Shown here: positions 1 to 7,364 of the stretch, piece after piece
How positions within the stretch are numbered: the stretch's first letter is position 1
Layout: every line of letters starts with the position of its first letter
NCBI GenBank assembly: GCA_964649095.1
Contig: CAZYPH010000018.1
Location: 1-28,641, forward strand
Length of the DNA stretch: 28,641 nt
Direction: 5' to 3'
Source of the DNA: CAZYPH01 sp964649095
GTDB lineage: Bacteria; Bdellovibrionota; UBA1018; UBA923
The notes under the pieces: model-generated
Seen by the model: the letters and a program-made list of their open reading frames with translations, nothing else
The model's database searches: none
Told to the model about the DNA's origin: nothing
Translations under genes and position numbers: made by a program

Positions 1-132
1 TAACACTAATTCCGATGTCAATTAAGGACGCTAATCCGCTGGAATAGTCTTAATTCTAGCAAAGAACCTAAAATCATTAGTAAATACAAATTATTTAACT
101 TCACTGACATCGTATGTTAAAAGCATGGCTTT

Positions 133-1080
133 ATGTCGAGTTTTGCTTATCCAATCCAAACAATCCGAATGCTACTTAGTCGATTTTTGATCATTGCCTT
201 GGCCAGTTCGGTAGTTAATGCACAACAGAACAAAGGTATCCATATTAGGCAAGGCGGAGCTTGTGTTAGGGCACTCATAGCGAAGCGTGATCATGCTGAT
301 CGAATGCGTGAGATGGCAATTTACGATTTCAAAGGAGCAATGTCGTCTAGAGACCTATCAAACAGGAAGCCCCCTGCCGCTCTTTGGGAAAGAGGTGCTG
401 ATCAAGATCTGCCAGCAGGAACCTTGATTCATTCGTTGTTTGAAAATGGAATCGATGAACTGCTAGAGCTTTTTCGAGTGTATCCAGGTCTTAAGGGAAT
501 TTTTGATTTTGAACCTTCTGCTGATGGAGCTATTTACCTGACAGTACACGACCACAGACAAAGAGCCAGGCGAGCCAATCCGGCGGAAGCCCTCTTGCTC
601 CAACGATCGACGTTGGATACGGAACCGCATGAGGAAGCGCACTTTGTCCTTGGGCTTGGCGGGCTTTTAAGCGGGCAAGAACTTCCGCTGGATATTTTTA
701 GTGGCGAGCCCGATCACGTGGATATTGCACCGTATCTAGAAGCATTGCATAAAAAGGTCAGCCAGCTCCAGGCTTCAGGTCAAGAGGTGGCGGAAGTGAT
801 ATTGAGGCATACTCATCCAGCTTTTGAATTCCTGTATGTTTTGCCTCGCGAACCGAATCAAGTAGAAAGACAGGCGAACTTCATTATTTCACCTTTAAGC
901 CCAGCAGATTTTGAGTTCATCAGGAATTTTTCGACTGATAATCCACAGTACCTGTGGACAATCGCAGCGACAACGCCGAGCTATATCACTTACGAGGTGA
1001 CGATGAGAGCGGGATTCGTTGTTGAGCCTCGGCCCAGAAGTAGAAGACCTTCTGTTTTCGGAAACCCTGTCGATAGATAA
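133..1080 (+). CDS. Secreted protein with JAMM/JAB-like metal motif
   Basis: I do not recognise the full-length family. The first 30 residues hold a hydrophobic stretch ending Val-Asn-Ala, a likely signal peptide; an internal ATG at 169 would give a tighter signal peptide, and neither start has a clear ribosome binding site. In the C-terminal half, His-Thr-His-Pro at residues 226-229 follows a beta-strand-like segment, and Ser256-x-x-Asp259 follows after a longer loop. That order (HxH, then SxxD, preceded by an acidic/hydrophobic segment near 164-180) is the JAMM zinc-site pattern of JAB/MPN isopeptidases and RadC-like proteins. The HxH-to-Asp spacing is longer than the usual ten or so residues, so an insertion or a chance match is possible. 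A metal-dependent periplasmic hydrolase is inference. It stands alone, with no operon partner. Confidence 0.6.
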   Translation: MSSFAYPIQTIRMLLSRFLIIALASSVVNAQQNKGIHIRQGGACVRALIAKRDHADRMREMAIYDFKGAMSSRDLSNRKPPAALWERGADQDLPAGTLIHSLFENGIDELLELFRVYPGLKGIFDFEPSADGAIYLTVHDHRQRARRANPAEALLLQRSTLDTEPHEEAHFVLGLGGLLSGQELPLDIFSGEPDHVDIAPYLEALHKKVSQLQASGQEVAEVILRHTHPAFEFLYVLPREPNQVERQANFIISPLSPADFEFIRNFSTDNPQYLWTIAATTPSYITYEVTMRAGFVVEPRPRSRRPSVFGNPVDR

Positions 1081-1139
1081 AAAAGTTACCCTCGATGCAG
1101 ATTCTCACGTCCCATTCCCTCGCTCCTACGCTCCCCAAT

Positions 1140-1165
1140 CTGGACCTCCCCTGTTTTAGTGGACA
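1140..1165. repeat. Possible remnant terminal repeat of an IS3-type element
   Basis: The stretch starting TGGACCTCCCC and ending TTTTAGTGGACAC looks like the outer end of IS3/IS150-type elements as I remember their style. No matching inverted copy and no transposase reading frame lies nearby, so at best it is a solo remnant between two secreted-protein genes. Confidence 0.2.
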
Positions 1166-1257
1166 CAAACGTAGGTAATATCGTTGGCCCTGAGAATAAG
1201 CGTCACTTAAACAAAATCTATTCACTACCGCGACAACGAGTGGTAACCCAACCACCC

Positions 1258-1947
1258 ATGAGTGTTGTGATTCGTTGGTGTCGTGAAACAATTCTGAGTG
1301 TCTACTTCGTTACGCTCTTATTTTGCTCTTCATTTCACTCTTCATTTAGCCCAGTGCATGCAGATCCCCGTAAAAACCCCTACGATCCCACTTTCACTTC
1401 CAACGATGAGCTTACTGCCGCAGCCATAGCCCTCGCCGAGCGTTTTACAATCACGGTATTACGCGAAGTCTACCGTATGAAAAATCTACCACCAGACATT
1501 CCACCACACCTGAATACAAACACTCTTGCCTTTCGCGCACCGCCGCGTAGCCATGTGGTGGCCGATCTGCATAACGAAGTTTCTATTTTTTTAGAGTCGG
1601 CCCCACCCAATATTCTCGTGGCCTTTCAACGAACTGTTTTTCAAAACTGTCGTAGGTTCGGTTTTTACACCGACTCGGACATCGCACGGCACGGCTATAA
1701 TCCGAACGCATCCTTGCGCGTGAAACCGCAGTGAATCCATCATGAACTAAACAATCTCTACAGAGCGATAGTTAATCCACCAGAGAAATATACAATTATC
1801 TATACACGACGGGACCAAGCGTTTCAGTCGCAGGCCGAGTTGCACACGCTAGGTGATTTAGAATTAGATACCGAAACTATAATGCAGCGACTACAGAACA
1901 TGGCCCTAGCGGCACGGCAATGGTGCAGCGCTAAGCTCACGCCGTGA
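1258..1947 (+). pseudogene. Secreted protein of unknown function, interrupted by in-frame TGA
   Basis: From ATG 1258 the frame encodes a signal peptide (hydrophobic core around residues 11-25, cleavage plausible after Val-His-Ala) and about 120 further residues, then meets TGA at 1732-1734. The same frame continues open for 70 more codons to TGA at 1945-1947, with ordinary composition (helical, charged and aromatic residues, an LDTET segment and a C-terminal cysteine). The simplest reading is one gene of about 229 codons with a nonsense mutation, for example TGG to TGA. A GTG at 1159 would extend the N-terminus, but it would bury the signal peptide, so I prefer 1258. The 3' end overlaps the convergent ATPase gene by 11 bases. 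I recognise no family. A genuine 158-residue protein with chance read-on is possible but less likely. Confidence 0.6.
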
Positions 1948-3094
1948 TCACCCCACCACCCCAAAGTTCGCACAGAAACTGCTTCCACGGCAGACACCGA
2001 ATGCCATCGACTGTCTGAGCAATTGGGTCTTGAGAAATGATATAGTATTTTTTGAATACATTTTCTTCACGCAAGGCGCGTAGGCCTTTAAGGTGTTTGT
2101 CGGTTACTTTTTCCGTCGCCTTTACTTCGATGGCGCACTCTTCACCCACCAAAAAATCAACCTCAAACTGACTTTCCGTGCGCCAATAATGCATTGGGTA
2201 GTCTAGGCGTTGATAACTAAGATAGGCCTTGAGCTCCATTGCAATGAAGTGCTCAAAGCTTGTGCCCCAAACATCGGTGTTTGGGTTTAAAGTCGTCGTT
2301 CCCAATAACGCGTGATAAACACCGGTATCAAAAAAATAGAATTTAGCCGCAGCAACCGACTTCCGTTTTTTAGACTCTCGCCAAGGCTCCAACGTAAAAC
2401 CGAGCATGGTATCCGATAGTATTGAAAAATAATCGCGCACCGTAGAGGCCGACACTTCGGCATCACTGCCGACTTTACTAAATATAATCTGTTGAGAATT
2501 TGAAAGACTGGCGACTTTTAAAAAACGCACAAACTGGGGCAGTTTGCGCACCAAACCCTCCGACAAAATTTCTTCTTTCAAATACGTATTCGTATAGGCC
2601 TTTAGTTCTTCTTGTGGATCACCACTCAAATAAACACCCGGCAAACCACCAAAACGCAAATACCGTCCTAAGTCGAAATTTGGAATCTCATGAAATGTCA
2701 GCGGAAAGAGCTCCGCCGTCCACGCCCTACCCGCAAGTAGATTGGCTTGACCGCGTTTTAATTTGCGTGCGCTGCTGCCTGTTAATAAAAAGCGGCATTT
2801 TCGCAATTCTAGCAAACGATGCACTTCATCTAAAAGCGCTGGCACCTTTTGAACTTCGTCGATGACCACTAAATCTGTTGCAGACAAGACACCCTTGGGA
2901 TGGAACGACTCCAAAGAGTTCGGTCGGCTCTGCAAACGCAGATAATATTCCGAATCTAACAAATCAATTGAGAGCGCCGGCTGAAGGCCCGACTGACGAA
3001 TCAACGTCGATTTCCCGGTAGCTCGCGGACCAAACAAAAAGAAAGACTTCTTTTTTAAGAGCTTTGTGAGATCGAGATCTCTTTTTATGTCCAT
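1937..3094 (-). CDS. AAA-family ATPase with DUF4143 C-terminal domain
   Basis: This 385-residue protein has a Walker A motif GPRATGKS (residues 22-29), a Walker B VVIDE (76-80) and a sensor-like LLTGSSARKL (103-112). The C-terminal half ends with a FEVDFL...AIEVKAT segment (about 308-327), the nuclease-like signature seen in the AAA_14/DUF4143 family. These proteins are widespread, vary from strain to strain, and their physiological role is mostly unknown; some are thought to belong to defence or toxin-like modules. The ATG at 3094 has no Shine-Dalgarno, and instead an 8-bp perfect hairpin directly touches it. The gene lies downstream of the kelch lipoprotein gene on the same strand after 98 bases, so read-through transcription is possible but a functional link is not obvious. 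Confidence 0.9.
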   Translation of the reverse strand: MDIKRDLDLTKLLKKKSFFLFGPRATGKSTLIRQSGLQPALSIDLLDSEYYLRLQSRPNSLESFHPKGVLSATDLVVIDEVQKVPALLDEVHRLLELRKCRFLLTGSSARKLKRGQANLLAGRAWTAELFPLTFHEIPNFDLGRYLRFGGLPGVYLSGDPQEELKAYTNTYLKEEILSEGLVRKLPQFVRFLKVASLSNSQQIIFSKVGSDAEVSASTVRDYFSILSDTMLGFTLEPWRESKKRKSVAAAKFYFFDTGVYHALLGTTTLNPNTDVWGTSFEHFIAMELKAYLSYQRLDYPMHYWRTESQFEVDFLVGEECAIEVKATEKVTDKHLKGLRALREENVFKKYYIISQDPIAQTVDGIRCLPWKQFLCELWGGGVITA

Positions 3095-3117
3095 ATCCAG
3101 CGATTGTACCGCTGGAT
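3095..3117 (-). promoter_or_regulatory. Perfect hairpin abutting the ATPase start codon
   Basis: ATCCAGCG and its exact complement CGCTGGAT are separated by 7 nt and end at the base just before the ATG of the ATPase gene. It replaces the usual ribosome binding site. It could be a translational control hairpin or a dyad operator; the sequence cannot tell which. Confidence 0.45.
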
Positions 3118-3192
3118 TCGATCGAATTCAACGGTAGTAATGCTGAAAACGCCGCCACGAAGCCCTACTAATACCCATTGCTAAATACTCTG

Positions 3193-4785
3193 TTACGGAC
3201 ACGTAATAATCGGCGCAAACTGCACATAGTTACGTGCGTGTGTATCGTAGCCACCAAAAATATAGGCGCCCTTGGCGGTCAAAATACTAGTTACGTTTTC
3301 CACCGCATTGCGCAGACTAACGGTCGCACTAATTGAAAAATTGCCCAACGTGTTTGTCGTGATATTGGCCACAGCAACGGTCGATAAAAAACTCCCTGAC
3401 CAACCAGCAAACGCATAAGCCTTACCGCTTAGAGCTACGGTTTGTACCCGGTTACGAGCCGTACCCAACGTTACGCCAGCCACAGTGGCAGGGTCTGTGA
3501 TGGTGCCATCCGAGTTTACTGTAAATGATTCTACTGAAGATAAACTTCCACCCAGGCCTTCGCCACCAAGAATGTAGACGTTATCACCTAAACGCATACC
3601 GTTGTGGGTGCCCCGACCGGTAACCAACGTCTGTGCAATCGTAGAAAACGTGCCTGTAATAGCACCGGTTGTCGTATTAATCGGCGCACGTTGAATGGTT
3701 GTCGAGTACGACGTTCCGCCGGTGCCACCACCCAAGACATAAATATAACCCGGGGTCACTAGTGTGTAGGCGTTAAACGTTGTCGTGGCCAAAGTTACAC
3801 CAGCGACGGGCTCAAAGTTTCCAGTGATTCCGGAATCGTTTGCCGGAGCGCGTTCCACCGTATCAAGTACCGTTCCGTCAGCGGTTCCGGTCGTACCCGC
3901 TGTGGCTCCGCCAAAAACATATACATAATTCCCTATCTTTTCGGCACGGTGGGCATGCCTACCAGCAGTCAATGTATACGCCGTCTCTGCAATGGCACCA
4001 GGAGTACCGTCACTTGCGATCGGAATCTCCCAAACCTTATTAGTTGTGATACCGCGCTGATCCGTCGAATTTGCACCCAATCGACCACCAATGATGTACA
4101 GTTTACTGCCAATCGAAACAGCCGCGCCGTACTGGTGGTATATCGACATGGCAGTTTGACTAACAAAGTCATCTAAACACCCGTCTGGCCGTACGGGTGC
4201 TGAGCCAATCGGGGTTGATGTGGACGAAGATGGCGTCGTACCCGAGGCACCGCGCACGTCCGAAGCGGTGGCCGAGTTATACGTACTAGATATCGTTAAA
4301 TCGGTATCTCTATTGATAGTTGCCACCGTACGACCAAGCTCCGCAATCACAGTGTAGTTTGTGGTGTTTAATAACTGATCGCGGCCTACAAAACCGCACG
4401 AATTACTGGTTTTTACACCCAACACCTGAAACGTAATACCAGCCCCTTGCGGCACAAGCACACTCATGACGCCGCCGTTGGTAACGGGAATCATAGATGA
4501 CACGAGTCCTAAATTCTGCTGCACTGAAATTCCCGGTGCCCCCGTGACATTTAACACGAGACAGTTAAAATCGGTCACTGAGCTCGGCATGGTCGTACTC
4601 TGAATAGATGCAAAATCTGCAAGTGATTGCGACTGCGCGGGCACCGCTTCGGCAGAAACACTCACCGTCGCCATCTTGATTTCCTTTTGGTCTAACGCAC
4701 CACAGCCAAAAAATAGTAAAGGACTTCCTAAACTCAGCACAACAAAAATTAGGTTAAGATGTTTTCTGATTTCTGTTCGCATCAT
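3193..4785 (-). CDS. Kelch-repeat lipoprotein
   Basis: This is a 530-residue exported protein. Residues 1-28 form a lipoprotein-like signal ending LLFFGC, so Cys28 is the likely lipidated residue although the lipobox is not ideal. Residues 30-200 form an N-terminal domain with a Ser/Thr-rich linker (180-195). After it come six kelch-type strands at regular spacing: YIIGG (230), YVFGG (289), YVLGG (349), YILGG (404), YAFAG (457) and YIFGG (508), about 51-59 residues apart. Six such units predict a single six-bladed beta-propeller, a protein- or glycan-binding platform. The start is supported by an AAAAGGG ribosome binding site 9 bases upstream. It is the last gene of the operon with the FecR-domain and TPR-barrel genes (36-base gap), which suggests a surface complex. 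The ligand is unknown. Confidence 0.88.
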   Translation of the reverse strand: MMRTEIRKHLNLIFVVLSLGSPLLFFGCGALDQKEIKMATVSVSAEAVPAQSQSLADFASIQSTTMPSSVTDFNCLVLNVTGAPGISVQQNLGLVSSMIPVTNGGVMSVLVPQGAGITFQVLGVKTSNSCGFVGRDQLLNTTNYTVIAELGRTVATINRDTDLTISSTYNSATASDVRGASGTTPSSSTSTPIGSAPVRPDGCLDDFVSQTAMSIYHQYGAAVSIGSKLYIIGGRLGANSTDQRGITTNKVWEIPIASDGTPGAIAETAYTLTAGRHAHRAEKIGNYVYVFGGATAGTTGTADGTVLDTVERAPANDSGITGNFEPVAGVTLATTTFNAYTLVTPGYIYVLGGGTGGTSYSTTIQRAPINTTTGAITGTFSTIAQTLVTGRGTHNGMRLGDNVYILGGEGLGGSLSSVESFTVNSDGTITDPATVAGVTLGTARNRVQTVALSGKAYAFAGWSGSFLSTVAVANITTNTLGNFSISATVSLRNAVENVTSILTAKGAYIFGGYDTHARNYVQFAPIITCP

Positions 4786-4821
4786 AGTTGCATTCCCTTT
4801 TAACTTTAGACCTTTTAGACG

Positions 4822-5761
4822 CTAGTAAATAAATCGTACGCGTACGGTAGTTTGCCCAACGGATTGTAGTGGATCTCTATTTAACTGGTTCACCTGTTGA
4901 ATGACAGGCTCGGCCGAAACAGACTGTAGGCTCGTACTGGTCTTGACATTGCTTTGTTGTACGATCGGCTCAGGCTTTTTTGTATTGGGTGTGACGTTAA
5001 AATTTACCGTCTGTGACATTTGGTTTGGTGTAAATGTTTTTTGTTGAACTATGACTGCCGGAACATTTTTTTCTGTATTAGAATTTGCACCGCGTAACGA
5101 TAACGCATCACCGGCCTTCATCGAAATCGTATTGGCAATCGAGGCCATTGCATTCGAAGAAACCTTAGCATTGCCATCAATGGCCACAAACTGCACCACA
5201 CGATTACTACTTTTTGAATCGCCCACTTCAACGACGTAACGCCCGCCCTTTACTTCAAAGTTGCCGGAGTTCGTGCCCACTTGCGATGGCGTCGCGTTCG
5301 GATCGACACGCACCACACCCTCAATACGGCCTTTCTCAAGCATTGTTTCTACTTTTCCTTGCGACGTGGTCTCTAGTTTCAATACAGATTGTGACGATAC
5401 TTTTACGACGTTGTCTTCACCGACACCAATAACAGCAACACTCTTTTACGACGTTGTCTTCACCGACACCAATAACAGCAACACCACCAGAACCCGTTTC
5501 AATTGACGCGCCTTCGGGAATTATCTGACCCAGTGTAGCGGGTTTACCGTTAATCGTCACAGCGCCCGTTAACGAGAGAATTTTCCCTGGTGTTTTATCT
5601 TTCACAGGCACTGCTGGCACCGCCTTAACAACCGTGGGTGTTTTTTGTTTTGGTTTATTGGTTTTCGCGCGTTGTTCGAGTGCCCATCCGGCACAAACAC
5701 TCCACTGCGCCGCGACTACAGCATAAAAGGCTACAACGATAAACTTCGATTTGTTATTCAT
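4822..5761 (-). pseudogene. FecR-domain protein, frameshifted by a 43-bp tandem duplication
   Basis: Two fragments read as one FecR-domain protein. The N-terminal part (ATG 5761, AAAAGGG ribosome binding site 8 bases upstream) has a signal or anchor segment (FIVVAFYAVVAAQ), a Lys/Pro-rich linker and the start of the FecR domain (GKILSLTGAVTING, then an EGASIETGSGG turn). It reads out of frame after GVGEDNVVK into a Cys-rich nonsense tail ending at 5417. The C-terminal part (5382-4822) continues the FecR beta domain (KLETTSQGKVETMLEKGRIEG) and a long Gln/Thr/Val-rich tail. Removing one 43-base unit of the duplication joins them into a single 298-residue protein. FecR domains outside iron uptake often occur in periplasmic or surface proteins. 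It is the middle gene of the operon. Either the gene is dead or phase-variable in this strain, or the extra unit is an assembly artefact. Confidence 0.85.
5400..5484. repeat. Tandem 42-bp direct repeat (period 43) inside fecR-like gene
   Basis: Bases 5400-5441 and 5443-5484 are identical over 42 positions and separated by a single T. The unit covers the codons for the GVGEDNVVK segment. Because the period is 43 bases, the extra copy shifts the frame by one. This is the sole cause of the split in the FecR-domain gene. Confidence 0.97.
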
Positions 5762-5796
5762 AGCACGCACCCTTTTCACCCTATTCTCTCACCGCT

Positions 5797-7218
5797 CTAT
5801 AATGCATACGTTGCTTGTAAAAATACGGAATGCCGTTTGTAGGTTGCCGTAGTCAGAGACGAATCGTTGGATGAATAAATATAATCCAAATTTACTGTCA
5901 TGCGTTTGCTAAAGGGCATGATTCTCGTCAGCCCCATCGATACGTCTACCCTCGTATCGCGACGGTTTGTTAACGATTGACGGTAATTCACTCGGTTGTA
6001 ACCAAGACCCAAGCGGCCCATAATTTCAAAGAGCAACGGACGCGAAGCGCCCAACGTGGTTCCAATCGTGCGCGACTTAAAGTTCTGGCCCATTGTCCAC
6101 GCTTCTTGATAGTTCGCACCACCACTTAACGACCACTCTCCGATGCGACGGCGGTACACCGCCGTTGGTGATAACAACCAACCATCCCTGCGATCGACAC
6201 CATCTAAAACAACTACTCCTGGAAAACGTTGATAACCAAGCGGCAACTCTGCAAGCACCGAGCTCACTTCATCTAACGTGTACACGGCGTTAAGATAGGC
6301 AGTGCCAGTCCACGAAAAAAAATCCATGCCGTCAGAGTTAACAAACGATAAATCGGCACGAGACCCCACGGTCGGTGAAAAGGTTTCTGTTCGAATAAGT
6401 CTAGGGCTCCACTCGGCATTCAACGACTGAAATATCGTATTAAACTTTCGGCTAGGTTCGGCTGTGTAGGCTGTAAAATTGCTTACCGATCGGCCTTTGA
6501 TATCAAGTACAGAAATTGGTAGAGCGCCATCGATAACAACGCTTGGCGACACGAACGCACTCCCCGGTGACACCCCTGTAGTATCGTCAGGCAACAACAA
6601 TACGTTAGAATCGTAACCGGATCGCAGCCCAAATAGATAACGAATCTTTTTAGCGTCGTCGGCGTCATCACCGTCGGTCACTTTTAGTGGCGGCAATGGC
6701 TGCCCTGCTTTTAAGACACTCTTAATACGTTCGACTTGTGCGCCGAGGCCCTGAATCGAGGGCGCGGCATGCACGACCTCTTGCAGTAGCTGCTGGACCT
6801 GTACTAAATCGCCCTCTAAAACGCGCGCATTAGCCGCTTGGTACAAGTATTGTGCGCGCACTTCTTCATTGCTCTTGGTCGGACCACGAAGTTCACTACT
6901 GCTAGCCGCCCTGCGAAATGCGCTCTCGGCCTGAGCATAGTTCTGTTGTTTTAGATAAATATCTGCTTGTAGAGCCCAACCAACATGATCGTCAGAATCC
7001 GTCTCTAATTGACGGCTTAATATACGCTGTGCTTGATCTAAATCACCGATTTTAACAGCACCGTCTACCAAAGCATACGTTAGGTCACGGTTGGCTTGAG
7101 AAGCGGTCTGCACGGTCTCTTGTGCAACTGCAGTATTTGCAGCAAAAGAAATTGCAACCGCAGAGAGACAAACGGAAAGAATAAGAATACGACCATTTCG
7201 AAGTAAACTCATTTGCAT
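5797..7218 (-). CDS. TPR protein with C-terminal outer-membrane beta-barrel
   Basis: I start this at ATG 7218, which puts a clean signal peptide (RILILSVCLSAVAISFAA, then AVAQ) at the N-terminus; a TTG at 7272 would add 18 residues with no ribosome binding site gain. The next roughly 130 residues are TPR helices (DLDQAQRILSRQLETDSDD; YAQAESAFRRA; LVQVQQLLQEVV). From about residue 190 the chain turns into alternating amphipathic strands beginning FGLRSGYDSNVLLL and ending ATYAL, as in outer-membrane barrels. TPR plus barrel is the layout of Slam/DUF560 surface-assembly proteins and some polysaccharide exporters; I cannot say which applies. It is the first gene of the operon, with 35 bases to the FecR-domain gene, and may export or anchor the lipoprotein encoded third. 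Confidence 0.82.
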   Translation of the reverse strand: MQMSLLRNGRILILSVCLSAVAISFAANTAVAQETVQTASQANRDLTYALVDGAVKIGDLDQAQRILSRQLETDSDDHVGWALQADIYLKQQNYAQAESAFRRAASSSELRGPTKSNEEVRAQYLYQAANARVLEGDLVQVQQLLQEVVHAAPSIQGLGAQVERIKSVLKAGQPLPPLKVTDGDDADDAKKIRYLFGLRSGYDSNVLLLPDDTTGVSPGSAFVSPSVVIDGALPISVLDIKGRSVSNFTAYTAEPSRKFNTIFQSLNAEWSPRLIRTETFSPTVGSRADLSFVNSDGMDFFSWTGTAYLNAVYTLDEVSSVLAELPLGYQRFPGVVVLDGVDRRDGWLLSPTAVYRRRIGEWSLSGGANYQEAWTMGQNFKSRTIGTTLGASRPLLFEIMGRLGLGYNRVNYRQSLTNRRDTRVDVSMGLTRIMPFSKRMTVNLDYIYSSNDSSLTTATYKRHSVFLQATYAL

Positions 7219-7364
7219 AGTTGTTATGATTGAAACTGACTTAGCTTTAAAACTCAACAAAAAGCTAAACAATTCTAAGCACTTTCGCAGCGCTTAGATA
7301 ACGCCTCGCGTTAATATATAAAGTTCTGTATACAAAAAAAACGATTCCCTATATCCGATTAGCA

